Origin: Mesorhizobium atlanticum
Lineage (GTDB): Bacteria; Pseudomonadota; Alphaproteobacteria; Rhizobiales; Rhizobiaceae
Direction: 5' to 3'
Length of the DNA stretch: 64,000 nucleotides
Assembly: GCF_003289965.1 (NCBI RefSeq)
Contig: NZ_QMBQ01000005.1
Coordinates: forward strand, 186,001-250,000
The notes under the pieces are model-generated. The model was not told the DNA's origin. It was given only the letters and a program-made list of their open reading frames with translations, and did no database searches. Positions 1-8,391 of this stretch are shown here, piece by piece. Within the stretch, counting starts at the first letter, position 1. The number at the start of each line of letters is the position of its first letter. Position numbers and translations under genes: made by a program.

Positions 1-258
1 CTGGTGATTTGCTCATGGCTCCCCCAGTTCGGCATCCTTGAAGCCGGGATGGAAATGCGGCGTCTGCCGCCCTCCTACATGGCTCCGGACAGGCGGTTTC
101 TAATGCTCTTTTTGCACCGCGTCAAAGCCGGAAAACCGTTTTGGAAACATCATTTAGTCTGACAAACCGGCGGTCGCGCGCTTCAATCGATTAGCGGCTG
201 TTTTGAAGCCGGCGCAACGTCGCTGCATCGCAGCAAGATCGCATGCCTGGAGGGTTGG
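1..258. other. Stretch without a recognisable gene
   Basis: The first plus-strand frame is open from the window edge to a TGA at 160-162, which could be the last 53 codons of a gene starting outside the window. The translation is rich in Met and Arg and shows no family I recognise, so it may be chance. Positions 163-258 hold nothing I can name and lead into a palindromic repeat that starts at about 259. Confidence 0.3.
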
Positions 259-408
259 ATTCAGGCCAGGCCGAGCCGGAGTCGAAGACGCGCGCGAGGC
301 GACCAAACACGGCAGTTTCCGAAAACCGGAGCGGAGCGTACTAAAGTACGTGAGCACCGGAAGCGCAGGAAGCTGCCGTTTGCAGGCCAGCCTCACCTGA
401 AGATCAGG
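259..408. repeat. Intergenic repeat, family L, copy 1
   Basis: About 150 bp that match 30310-30437 closely. Both copies share the start ATTCAGGYCAGGCCGAG, a core of GAACCGGAGCGGAGCGTACT with its mirrored TACGTGAGCACCGG, and the end CACCTGAA. The ends are inverted (ATTCAGG / CCTGAAT-like) and the core can form a hairpin around the AGTACGT step. Both copies lie directly 3' of a minus-strand lipoprotein gene. Confidence 0.75.
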
Positions 409-415
409 CCACCCG

Positions 416-919
416 CTATCTCCGACAGGTCTGCGGGGTCGATCCCCTCTTCATCACCAGCGCCTCGCGGCCGTCGATCACGATTGCGTCATGCGTGGCC
501 GCTTCCTGGTAGCGGCTGCTCTGGTTGGCCGGCGAGGCGGCAAACTCCTCGGTCGAGCCATCCGGCCGGACCACGCGCAGCGACGAGCCGAGATTCTGGA
601 TGGTGATCATGCCGCCATTGCCGCATCTGTAGGTGGCGGTGCCGATGCCGGATCGCGGCACGGTAAGGTCGGTGACGATCTTGGTTGCGGGCGCAGGCGT
701 TGCAGGCGTCTTGGTCGTTGCAGATGCCGGGGCCGTTGCGGGCAGCGGGGGCGTTGCAGCTGCCGGGGGCGCCATGGATGAGGCGGACTGCGGGGCCGGA
801 GCAGGCGAGGCGGCGGGCGGCGCGGCCGCCTTCGGCGCGCCGTCCTGCGGCACGCAGGCCGCGGCCGCGAGAAGCAGCGGGATGGTGATCGACACCCGAA
901 CCGTGTGGCCAAAGCTCAT
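416..919 (-). CDS. MliC-like (lysozyme-inhibitor type) putative lipoprotein
   Basis: A 167-residue exported protein. The N-terminus has a basic start, a hydrophobic segment at about 11-21 and a cysteine at 22 in the context LAAAAC, so it could be lipidated, although Ala at -3 makes a weak lipobox. Residues 25-85 are a low-complexity Pro/Ala/Thr linker. Residues 96-165 resemble the MliC fold: TYRCGNGG near C99, a central RPDGS turn and a closing TCRR at C165, the two cysteines that pair in that family. MliC proteins inhibit C-type lysozyme in the periplasm or at the outer membrane. I start at 919 (MSFGH) rather than the upstream 943 because the signal sequence then begins at once. Family assignment is by eye. 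Confidence 0.65.
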   Translation of the reverse strand: MSFGHTVRVSITIPLLLAAAACVPQDGAPKAAAPPAASPAPAPQSASSMAPPAAATPPLPATAPASATTKTPATPAPATKIVTDLTVPRSGIGTATYRCGNGGMITIQNLGSSLRVVRPDGSTEEFAASPANQSSRYQEAATHDAIVIDGREALVMKRGSTPQTCRR

Positions 920-949
920 GCGCTGCCCTTTCGTGCGCGGCACGCTACA

Positions 950-1050
950 GCAATTCCAGGAAAAGTGTGAAACGGTTTTCCGTCCGGAATTGCGTCAAAA
1001 CAAAGAGATAGAGTGGTTTGTCGTTTCCGTTAAACGGCGAACCGCTCTAG
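950..1050. repeat. Intergenic repeat, family N, copy 1
   Basis: About 100 bp beginning GCAATTCCAGGAAAAGTGTG and ending CCGCTCTAG. It matches 62641-62740 over its whole length, and its first half matches 37882-37926. Internal inverted repeats are GCAATTCC/GGAATTGC and CCGTTTCCGT/AAACGG. It occupies the first third of the 318-bp gap before the next gene. The remainder (1051-1261) is AT-richer with several GTTAA motifs and probably holds the promoter of the gene at 1262, but no clear -35/-10 pair stands out. Confidence 0.75.
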
Positions 1051-1261
1051 CCACGCGACGCATCAAGATCAAGATCACCCGGAGTCAGCCGGCTGCATGC
1101 CTGCCCTGCGGCGGGCAGGAACCGCGCCCCGAAAATTAACCATGTTCCTTAAGAACCGGCGCCGAAAGCCCCCCGCCTCTTAACAAAGGTTAAGAAAGGG
1201 TTAATTTCCGATTCGAACCGAAATCCAGGCGCGATCCGTCGCACCATCAAGGGAGAGCGAC

Positions 1262-1618
1262 ATGCGTTCGAATTCAGTGCGGGCAAGCGTTGCCGCCGCG
1301 GCGCTGGCAGGGCTGGTCTTGGCGATCGCGGTGCCGGCCGAAGCCGGATTGCGCCACCACGACCGCGTCTACGCCGATTCCTTCGGCAATCTCGTCATCG
1401 ACAGCGCCGCCGGCTACAAGCGCATCATCGTCGGCGAGGGCAGGCACGCCAAGGAGCTCTCGAACTTTACCAGTGCCGGCCAGCCCGACGTCGTCTATGA
1501 CGACGCGGACGAGCCCGGCGCGCCCGGCTGCTACCAGCCGCCGGTGCTGGTCAAAGGCCGCTCCTATATGTACGGGCTTTCCGACGGCGAGATGCCCAAT
1601 CTCAGCCCTTGCCGTTGA
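1262..1618 (+). CDS. Small secreted protein of unknown function
   Basis: A 118-residue protein with a clear Sec signal peptide: basic residues at 2 and 7, hydrophobic core 9-24, and a cleavage site after A28 (PAEA|G). The mature part of about 90 residues is soluble and holds two cysteines (C90, C117) that could form a disulfide in the periplasm. A GGGAGAGCGAC leader a few bases before the ATG gives a reasonable ribosome site. The last 17 bases overlap, tail to tail, the end of the diguanylate cyclase gene on the other strand. I recognise no domain. Confidence 0.75.
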   Translation: MRSNSVRASVAAAALAGLVLAIAVPAEAGLRHHDRVYADSFGNLVIDSAAGYKRIIVGEGRHAKELSNFTSAGQPDVVYDDADEPGAPGCYQPPVLVKGRSYMYGLSDGEMPNLSPCR

Positions 1619-2804
1619 AGATCGTCGGCGTTTGGCGCCGCCGCAGCGCACCTGACACGCGCACGCAGTCGCGGCCGGCATTCTTGGCTTCGTAGAGCGC
1701 GGCGTCTGCACGCCGCAAGAGATCGGCAAAACCTTCGTCGGCGATGAGTTCGGCCACGCCGAAGCTTGCGCTGCAGCGATGGTCGGCCGGCAGGCCCTCG
1801 ATCGGCAAGGCTCCGAAGGCGTTGCGCGCGCCCTCGGCAAACAGCCGCGCCGCGGCAAGATTGGTGCCCGGCAGGATGATGGCGAATTCCTCGCCGCCGA
1901 TACGGCCGGCAACATGGTGCTCGGCGGCGGCCTCGCGCAGGAAGCCCGCGAAGCTCTCGATCACACGGTCGCCGCAGGCATGGCCGTAGCTGTCGTTGAT
2001 GCTCTTGAAGTAGTCCAGATCGGCGATCACCAGCGCCACCGGCACGCCGCGCCGGACGGCGTCCCGCATGGCAAGGTCCGCGTGGCGCTCGAAACCGCCG
2101 CGGTTGAACAGCCGCGACAATGTATCCGTTTCCGATTTCGAGGTCGCCTCGTTGAGCGCGTCGCGCACCAGGACGGCTAAAGCAAGCAGCGCCAGCGCCA
2201 GTCCGAACACGGTGCCGAGCGATTGCGACACAAGCGCGTAAGCCGTCTGCACATAGGCCTGCGGGTTGGCGCCCCAGCCACCCAACGCACCCGCGATCAA
2301 TGGCTTGGAGGCAAACTGCACGGCGCTGGCGCCGAGCACCAGCGCGAGCAGATGGTCCAGCCATGCCAACCTCTGTCGGGAAGAGAGCACGATGCCGAGC
2401 GCCGCGAACTGCATGGCGGCATAAGGAAGCTGGTAGGCCATCATGCGCGTGAGCGACTGGCGCGGCAGGTCCTGCACCAGATAGACGGTGACCGACGCGG
2501 CGACCAGGAAGCACAGCATCGGCGCCCAGGGCGGCCGCACGCCGTATTTATGGGCCAGCCCGCCATTGAAGGCGATGGTCGCGCCGAGGAACACGGCAAA
2601 GGCGGCAACGACCGGCAACCGGGCGTCCGCGAAGGCGGGGATGCTGAATTCGACGGCGAAATAAGCCATGCCGAGCAGGTAGCTGAAGGCAAGCCAGCGC
2701 GCCGACACGCGCCCGGTGCCGTATACGGCAACCGCCATGAACGCCGCCGCCAGGAGCCCGGCGACGAGCATGTTGATCATCAGTATGAAGTCGGCGCTGC
2801 CCAT
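1602..2804 (-). CDS. Membrane-bound GGDEF diguanylate cyclase (first of a pair)
   Basis: A 400-residue protein with a hydrophobic N-terminal half (about seven membrane segments between 5 and 213) followed by a GGDEF domain (about 225-390). The domain should make cyclic di-GMP from two GTP. Metal and substrate residues are present: ADLDYFKSIND at 261-271, GHACGD, and the active loop GGEEF at 303-307. The tetrapeptide where an inhibitory RxxD I-site would sit reads AEHH, so product feedback at that site is unlikely. The membrane half probably senses a signal, but no named sensor domain is evident. A second gene of the same architecture lies 372 bp upstream on the same strand. The start codon 2804 is supported by GGAGCA shortly before it. 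Confidence 0.88.
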   Translation of the reverse strand: MGSADFILMINMLVAGLLAAAFMAVAVYGTGRVSARWLAFSYLLGMAYFAVEFSIPAFADARLPVVAAFAVFLGATIAFNGGLAHKYGVRPPWAPMLCFLVAASVTVYLVQDLPRQSLTRMMAYQLPYAAMQFAALGIVLSSRQRLAWLDHLLALVLGASAVQFASKPLIAGALGGWGANPQAYVQTAYALVSQSLGTVFGLALALLALAVLVRDALNEATSKSETDTLSRLFNRGGFERHADLAMRDAVRRGVPVALVIADLDYFKSINDSYGHACGDRVIESFAGFLREAAAEHHVAGRIGGEEFAIILPGTNLAAARLFAEGARNAFGALPIEGLPADHRCSASFGVAELIADEGFADLLRRADAALYEAKNAGRDCVRVSGALRRRQTPTIFNGKG

Positions 2805-2911
2805 GTCTGCTCCTTGACCGGGAGCAAATCATCGACCGGCGAAAATCACGTTAACGTCAGCTGTAGTACGGAACCGCAGGCCTTGGCGATTAGCCGCAAG
2901 GCCCGTCGCTT

Positions 2912-3088
2912 CGTCGTTCCAGGGCGGAGCAAGGAGCGGAGCGAAGCGCGCAGACCCTGGAATCCATGCCGTTACGTCAGAGCGATTCCAGCGGTGCAGA
3001 TTCTGCTCCGCTGCCTTCTTCGGCTGGGGTCACGGAATGGATCCTCGGGTCTGCGCTCCGCTTCGCTTCCGCTCCGCCCGGGATGACG
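2912..3088. repeat. Palindromic repeat, family M, copy A
   Basis: A 177-bp element from CGTCGT to ATGACG in the 372-bp gap between the two cyclase genes. It has two hairpin modules. The first has the stem TTCCAGGG/CCCTGGAA around a GGCGGAGCAAGGAGCG-type loop; the second has ATCCTCGGG near its closing CCCGGGAT. Related copies lie at 10356-10533, 14679-14860, 16582-16763 and 39134-39289. The rest of the gap shows nothing else I can name. Confidence 0.85.
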
Positions 3089-3176
3089 AAGTCGAAAAGC
3101 CACGGCCAATCGCGAACGTGGCGGTGGGTTTCTGAACAAAGCAGAGGGCTTGGGGCAGCCCGACGCTCAGCCCGCC

Positions 3177-4373
3177 TCACCCGACGGCGAGCCGCTCGGC
3201 GACGAACGTTGTTTCCGGCCTCTCATAGGAAAGCCGCACGCTGTCGCGGCCGTTCCTCTTGGCCTTGTAGAGCGCTTCGTCGGCGCGCCGCATCAAGGGC
3301 ATCAGCCCTTCCCTGCCGGAGCGCGCGGCGACGCCGAAGCTGGCGGTGACCCTGGTGCCGGGCGGCAGGCCGTCGATTGCGCCGGCCGAATAGAAGGTAC
3401 GGATCGCCTCGGCGAAGAGCCTTGCCGCCCCCAGGTCGCTGAGCGGCAAAAGAACGGCGAATTCTTCGCCGCCGATGCGGCCCGCGGCCCCGCGCGCGCC
3501 GGTGGCGGAACTGAGCTTCGCGGCGAAGTCAGCGATCACCCGGTCGCCGGCCTCATGCCCGTACTGATCGTTCAGGGCCTTGAAATGATCGAGGTCGGCC
3601 AGCACCAGGGCGACGGGAAATCCTGCCCTGCCGCACTGGTCGAGCAGCAGGGTCGACCGCTCCTCGAAGCCGCGGCGGTTGAGGATGCCCGAGAGCGGAT
3701 CGGTGTGGGTCTCGGCCTTCAATGTCCTCATCACGTCGAGCGCCGCGGCCGTGAACAGGCTAAGCGCGATCAGAAGCGACAAAAGCGCGTGCGAAAGCAG
3801 CGCCGTCGTCCAATAGGACGAGGCGTAGAAACCGTCATAGCTGGGGAACGGCCCATGCGCGATGACGACGACCAGCGTGCGGACGATGAAGTTCAGCCCC
3901 GACAACAGCGACAGCACGAACAGGATCTTTTCGGTCGGACCGTTGTTGCGAACCGTTCTGAGTTCCGCCCCGACCAACAGGCTGAGCGCGCCGAAACCGA
4001 AATTCATCCCAAGCACGCGCCAGGTGAGGTCCGGCTGGACGAACATGAACCACAGGAAGGCGGCGAGCCCGCCGCCGGTGACGACGCCGATCCCGACAAA
4101 GGGCACGCGCCGTCCGTAGCGCGCGACGATCGCGCTGGAAAGGCAGCAGGCCGCTGTCGTGAAGCAGATGTTGGAAACGAGCTTGGTCAGCGCCATGCCG
4201 ATAGGCAGCGTGAAATATTGGAGCAGGAACCCCGGCGCCGACAGGCAGTAGCTGGCGCCGAGCACGGCCAGGTACGGCCGGTGGCGCTGATAGCACCACA
4301 GCACGAGGAACGCAGCGCCAAGCGCCAGCGCTATCGTCGGATTGAGCAGCGCTATGAGCAGACCGGTGTCCAA
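3177..4373 (-). CDS. Membrane-bound GGDEF diguanylate cyclase (second of a pair)
   Basis: A 398-residue paralogue of the next cyclase gene downstream. Six or seven membrane segments fill residues 5-215, and the GGDEF domain covers about 223-385. DLDHFKALND (260-269) and the active loop GGEEF (301-305) are intact, so cyclic di-GMP synthesis is expected. The I-site position reads GARG rather than RxxD. The two proteins share domain order and length but little sequence in the membrane half, which suggests an old duplication with diverged input. No EAL or HD-GYP phosphodiesterase gene lies nearby. Confidence 0.88.
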   Translation of the reverse strand: MDTGLLIALLNPTIALALGAAFLVLWCYQRHRPYLAVLGASYCLSAPGFLLQYFTLPIGMALTKLVSNICFTTAACCLSSAIVARYGRRVPFVGIGVVTGGGLAAFLWFMFVQPDLTWRVLGMNFGFGALSLLVGAELRTVRNNGPTEKILFVLSLLSGLNFIVRTLVVVIAHGPFPSYDGFYASSYWTTALLSHALLSLLIALSLFTAAALDVMRTLKAETHTDPLSGILNRRGFEERSTLLLDQCGRAGFPVALVLADLDHFKALNDQYGHEAGDRVIADFAAKLSSATGARGAAGRIGGEEFAVLLPLSDLGAARLFAEAIRTFYSAGAIDGLPPGTRVTASFGVAARSGREGLMPLMRRADEALYKAKRNGRDSVRLSYERPETTFVAERLAVG

Positions 4374-4537
4374 AGGACTGCGACTTTCCCCAACTTACCC
4401 AAGGGCAGATACTAGGAGTTAAGCCCAAACAAGCGGTTAAGCCCTTTCGATAAATAGGTCGCAGAGCCATGCGGAACCGGCCTGCCGGAGCGGCGTTGTC
4501 CGGCCAGATCAGAGACGCCAGACAGGAGACGATTGCG

Positions 4538-4843
4538 ATGGCCGGCACGATCACTTTGACCGATCATGATGAAATCCGCTCCTGGGCGGCGGCGCGGGCC
4601 GGCTTCCCGGCCATCGTCGACGTCTCGCCCGAGGCCGGTACGCAGCCCATGCTGCGGCTGGTTTTTGGACAGCAGGCCTATGAAGACACCGACCGTCCTG
4701 AACGTCCGATCAACGCCGGCGGCTACGAGCTTGTCGAATGGGACGAATGGTTCAGGATCTTCGACGAGCGGCAGCTGGCATTGGTCGTCGCAGCCGACGA
4801 GCCGGGCCGGCGTGAGGAGTTTCACGAGATCGTTCGCAGATAG
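4538..4843 (+). CDS. Small conserved-looking protein of unknown function
   Basis: A 101-residue soluble acidic protein with no signal peptide or membrane segment. CAGGAGA ten bases before the ATG at 4538 decides the start; an in-frame start at 4469 lacks such a site. The chain mixes predicted helix and strand, with a WDEWF cluster near residues 68-72. I do not recognise a family. It converges on leuC and is separated from it by a strong bidirectional terminator. Confidence 0.7.
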   Translation: MAGTITLTDHDEIRSWAAARAGFPAIVDVSPEAGTQPMLRLVFGQQAYEDTDRPERPINAGGYELVEWDEWFRIFDERQLALVVAADEPGRREEFHEIVRR

Positions 4844-4857
4844 ACCCCCCGCAAAGC

Positions 4858-4888
4858 AAAAGGCCCGGACGTCGTGGCCGGGCCTTTT
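4858..4888. terminator. Bidirectional intrinsic terminator
   Basis: Perfect inverted repeat AAAAGGCCCGG / CCGGGCCTTTT with a nine-base loop. The T-run on each strand serves both the small gene ending at 4843 and leuC ending at 4910. Confidence 0.9.
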
Positions 4889-4909
4889 GTTTGCTTCTGA
4901 AGCCGATGG

Positions 4910-6319
4910 TTACTTCCAGTCGCGGATGTCGACGAAATGGCCGGCGATCGCGGCGGCCGCGGCCATGGCCGGCGACACCAGATGGGTGCGGCCCTTGAAG
5001 CCTTGGCGACCTTCGAAGTTGCGGTTCGAGGTCGAGGCGCAGCGTTCATGCGGCTTCAGCCGGTCGTCGTTCATGGCCAGGCACATCGAGCAGCCAGGCT
5101 CGCGCCAGTCGAAGCCGGCGGCGACGAAGATCTTGTCCAGGCCCTCGGCCTCGGCCTGTTCCTTCACCAGGCCGGAGCCGGGCACGATCATGGCGTTGAC
5201 GCGCGGATTGACCTTCTTGCCCTCGACCACCTTGGCGGCGGCGCGCAAATCCTCGATGCGGCCATTGGTGCAGGAACCGATGAAGACCCGGTCGAGCGCG
5301 ATGTCGGTGATCTTGGTTCCAGGCGTCAGGCCCATATATTCCAGCGCCCGATGCTTGGAGGAACGCTTGGTCTCGTCCGTGATGTCGTCGGGGTTCGGCA
5401 CGATGCCCTGCACCGAGACGACGTCCTCCGGCGAGGAGCCCCAGGAGACGATCGGCGGCAGCTTCGCCGCGTCGAGCACGATCACCTTGTCGAAATGCGC
5501 GCCTTCGTCCGACTTGAGCGTCTTCCAGTAGGCAAGCGCAGCATCCCATGCCGCGCCCTTGGGCGCGCGCGGCTTGTCCTTGACATAGGCGAAGGTCGTC
5601 TCGTCCGGCGCGATCAGGCCGGCGCGCGCGCCGCCCTCGATCGACATGTTGCAGATCGTCATGCGGCCTTCCATCGACAGCGAGCGGATCGCTTCGCCCG
5701 CATATTCGATGACGTAGCCGGTGCCGCCGGCCGTGCCGATCTCGCCGATGATGGCGAGGATGATGTCCTTGGCGGTGACGCCTTCGGGCAGCTGGCCGTC
5801 GACGCGCACCAGCATATTCTTGGCCTTGCGCTGGATCAGCGTCTGGGTGGCGAGCACATGCTCGACCTCTGACGTGCCGATGCCATGCGCGAGCGCGCCG
5901 AAGGCGCCGTGCGTCGAGGTGTGGCTGTCGCCGCACACAATGGTCATGCCGGGCAGGGTGAAGCCTTGTTCGGGCCCGATGATGTGGACGATGCCCTGGC
6001 GGACATCGTTCTCTGAGTAGTATTCGATGCCGAAATCCTTGGCATTCTTGGCCAGCGCCTCGACCTGGATGCGGCTTTCCTCGTTCTTGATGCCGAACTT
6101 GCGCTCCGGCGAGGTCGACACGTTGTGGTCGACCACGGCCAGCGTCTTTTCCGGATGGCGAACCTTGCGGTTCGACATGCGCAGGCCTTCGAAAGCCTGC
6201 GGGCTGGTGACCTCATGCACGAGGTGGCGGTCGATATAGAGCAGGCAGGTACCGTCGTCCTGGCGGTCGACGACGTGGTCGTCGAAGATCTTGTCATAGA
6301 GGGTGCGCGGTGCGCTCAT
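4910..6319 (-). CDS. leuC: 3-isopropylmalate dehydratase large subunit
   Basis: A 469-residue aconitase-family protein, the usual length for LeuC. With LeuD it isomerises 2-isopropylmalate to 3-isopropylmalate in leucine synthesis. The three cysteines expected to hold the 4Fe-4S cluster are visible in IGSCTNGR (near 349) and PGCSMC (near 409 and 412). Other family marks are [25 protein letters not shown] and [10 protein letters not shown]. leuD is not in the window. The next gene downstream converges on it across a terminator. The 290 bp upstream hold no clear promoter that I could pick out. Confidence 0.97.
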   Translation of the reverse strand: MSAPRTLYDKIFDDHVVDRQDDGTCLLYIDRHLVHEVTSPQAFEGLRMSNRKVRHPEKTLAVVDHNVSTSPERKFGIKNEESRIQVEALAKNAKDFGIEYYSENDVRQGIVHIIGPEQGFTLPGMTIVCGDSHTSTHGAFGALAHGIGTSEVEHVLATQTLIQRKAKNMLVRVDGQLPEGVTAKDIILAIIGEIGTAGGTGYVIEYAGEAIRSLSMEGRMTICNMSIEGGARAGLIAPDETTFAYVKDKPRAPKGAAWDAALAYWKTLKSDEGAHFDKVIVLDAAKLPPIVSWGSSPEDVVSVQGIVPNPDDITDETKRSSKHRALEYMGLTPGTKITDIALDRVFIGSCTNGRIEDLRAAAKVVEGKKVNPRVNAMIVPGSGLVKEQAEAEGLDKIFVAAGFDWREPGCSMCLAMNDDRLKPHERCASTSNRNFEGRQGFKGRTHLVSPAMAAAAAIAGHFVDIRDWK

Positions 6320-6392
6320 GTGCGTAAATCCGTCGATATGAGAATGGGAAAAGCACGCCGGCCATCCGGCGCGAAGACTGCGATCGGTCGGG

Positions 6393-6509
6393 TCAGTTAA
6401 GTCGGCTGGTCAGCGCGCCGCAAACGCGCGCGGAGAAACGCGACGGCAGGCGCTTTCTGTCCTGCAGCACGAAACCCTTGTAGGCCGGATCGCTGAAAAG
6501 CTTTTCCAT
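6393..6509 (-). other. Possible 38-codon reading frame upstream of leuC
   Basis: ATG to TGA on the leuC strand, 74 bp before leuC. The product would be basic with Cys at 31 and five leucines scattered among 38 residues. It lacks a run of leucine codons, so it is not a convincing attenuation leader, and no ribosome site precedes it. I list it because it is the only thing in the 6320-6609 gap. Confidence 0.2.
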
Positions 6510-6609
6510 GGCGGGGTAGATAGCAATGTTTTGCCTTTTCGGCAATTGCGGCGGGGATCTGGTTCCTCTCCCCCGATTTCGCGGGGGCGAGGAACTGGCG
6601 CCCAGCTAT

Positions 6610-7260
6610 TCACACCACCTCGAACACAAACGTCTTCACCAGCGCCTCCGGATCGCCGATGGCATAGCAGCGAAACCATGGGCTCTGCTCGACCAGCCGC
6701 CATTTTCCCGCCTGCGCGAGCTCATCGAACACCGCCTGGAAGCCGCCGCTCTCGAACACCTGGTCGCGCACGGTGAAGATGGCGTGGCCGCCGCTTTTGG
6801 TGATGCGCACCAGCTCGTGCAGGCCGGCGGCCGGCGCGTGGCCGATGGTGAAGACGCCGGTCGAGAAGAAGGCGCGGAAATGCCGGTCTGGCCAGGGCAG
6901 CGGGCCGCCGAGCATCGCCTTCTTCAGCTCGCTATAAGCCGGCTTGCCGCCGGCCTGGCGGCTGCCGGCGAGCTTCAGCATGTCGTCGGAGAGGTCGAGG
7001 CCGGCGATGTCGGCATAGCCCAGAGCCTTCAGCGACGGCCCCGACAGGCCGGTGCCGCAGCCCGCATCGAGCAGCGGGCCTTCGCCCGCCGGCACATGCC
7101 GCGCCACCCAGGCCGTGATCAGGAACGGCAGGAGGTAGCCGAGCGAGGCGGTCTCGCTGTCATAGGTCGCGGCCCATTCGGCATAGGCCTTGGCGAGCCC
7201 TTCCGGCGTCTCGGCCGAATAGACGGAGTCCAGCGCCGCATTGGCCTTGTCGAAATTCAT
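6610..7260 (-). CDS. Class I SAM-dependent methyltransferase
   Basis: A 216-residue cytosolic protein with the Rossmann SAM-binding motif LLDAGCGTGLSG at about 63-74, the acidic end of strand 2 in GLDLSDDML, and a post-motif region typical of the Methyltransf_11/25 group. The substrate is unknown. The start at 7260 (MNFDKAN) has GGAGGA eight bases before it. The gene sits 57 bp after the amino-acid permease gene on the same strand and could be co-transcribed with it. Confidence 0.85.
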   Translation of the reverse strand: MNFDKANAALDSVYSAETPEGLAKAYAEWAATYDSETASLGYLLPFLITAWVARHVPAGEGPLLDAGCGTGLSGPSLKALGYADIAGLDLSDDMLKLAGSRQAGGKPAYSELKKAMLGGPLPWPDRHFRAFFSTGVFTIGHAPAAGLHELVRITKSGGHAIFTVRDQVFESGGFQAVFDELAQAGKWRLVEQSPWFRCYAIGDPEALVKTFVFEVV

Positions 7261-7317
7261 GGGACGTGTCCTCCGCAATGACAAGAGGAAGATCGTAGCG
7301 CGGACTTTTGCTGCCGG

Positions 7318-8130
7318 CTATTCCTGATGCTGGCGGCGCAGCCGCTGCTCCAGCGCCCGCAGCGCCAGCGACAGGCCGATGGTCAGGATGAGATAGATGT
7401 AGGCGACGATCGAATAGGTCTCGAAAAAGCGGAACGAGCCGGCGGCATAGACCTTGCCCATCTGGGTGATGTCGGCGACGCCGAGAACCGAGACCAGCGA
7501 GGAATCCTTGACCATGGCGACGAAATCGTTGCCGAGCGGCGGCAGGATCATGCGGATCGCCTGCGGAAATACGATCAGCCTAAAACGCTGCGCCCGGCTG
7601 AGCCCCAGCGCCTTGGCGGCTTCTATCTGGCCTTTCTCGACCGACTGGATGCCGGCGCGGAACACTTCCGAGATGAAGGCCGAGTAGCCGATGGTCAACG
7701 CCATGATCGCGCGCCACAGAAGCGAAACATCGCGCACCAGCAGCTCACCCATCAGGCCGGCGCTCTGCAGCGGCGCGGTCAGCGCATTCCAGGCGGCGAC
7801 GAAGGCCGGCGCGCCGGCAAAGGCGATCCAGAACAACAGCACCAGAATCGGCACGCCACGGATGATCTCGACATAGAAGCGCGCGATCTGGCGCAGCCAC
7901 TGCGATCCCGACAGCGCCATCAGCGCGATGCCGAGCCCGAGCGCGGAGGCTAAAGCAAAGGCGACCGCGGTGACGAAGATGGTGATGCCGATGCCCTTGG
8001 CGACCGTGGCGAAGACCTCGGCATAAAGGTCGCTGGACGCGATGGCGAGGGCCGCGGCCAGTGCGAGCACGGCCGCGGCGGCAAGCCACCACGGGAATTC
8101 GGGTTTGGCGGTGGATGTGGACGCTGCCAT
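7318..8130 (-). CDS. Amino-acid ABC transporter permease
   Basis: A 270-residue inner-membrane protein of the HisM/GlnP type. It has an N-terminal anchor at about 17-35 and roughly five further segments. The EAA-type cytoplasmic loop that contacts the ATPase is seen as EAAKALGLSRAQRFRLIVFP near 170-190. It should pair with the periplasmic binding protein encoded just upstream at 8392-9189. No ATPase gene is adjacent, so the transporter must borrow one from elsewhere or its gene lies outside. A palindromic element separates it from the binding-protein gene. Confidence 0.92.
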   Translation of the reverse strand: MAASTSTAKPEFPWWLAAAAVLALAAALAIASSDLYAEVFATVAKGIGITIFVTAVAFALASALGLGIALMALSGSQWLRQIARFYVEIIRGVPILVLLFWIAFAGAPAFVAAWNALTAPLQSAGLMGELLVRDVSLLWRAIMALTIGYSAFISEVFRAGIQSVEKGQIEAAKALGLSRAQRFRLIVFPQAIRMILPPLGNDFVAMVKDSSLVSVLGVADITQMGKVYAAGSFRFFETYSIVAYIYLILTIGLSLALRALEQRLRRQHQE

Positions 8131-8167
8131 CAGGCGGTTTCGCCAGAGAGGAAGCCTCGAGAGCAGG

Positions 8168-8343
8168 GCGCCCAGTCCCCCCTCTCTGGCCTGCCAGCCA
8201 TCTCCCCCTCAAGGGGGGAGATTGGCAGTTTGAGCCGCTCCGCCCATTCTGCGACATTGACAGTTGGCGAAAGCCGGCGCGACATCTGATCTCCCCCCTT
8301 GAGGGGGAGATGCCCGGCAGGGCAGAGAGGGGGGCCTGGGCGC
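8168..8343. repeat. RIME-like paired palindrome, family P, copy 1
   Basis: A 176-bp element with terminal inverted repeats of roughly 50 bases. The left end runs GCGCCCAG, a CCCCCTCTCTGG block, CCTGCC, then ATCTCCCCCTCAAGGGG; the right end is its near-exact reverse complement. Each arm also folds on itself (CCCCCTCAAGGGGGG). Copy 2, in opposite orientation with a related centre, is at 42830-42993. It lies between the binding-protein and permease genes, transcribed on the minus strand. Confidence 0.9.
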
Positions 8344-8391
8344 AATGTCAGCGCGATTTCCTGCAAATTCGCGGCGCGCAGCAAGACGAGC

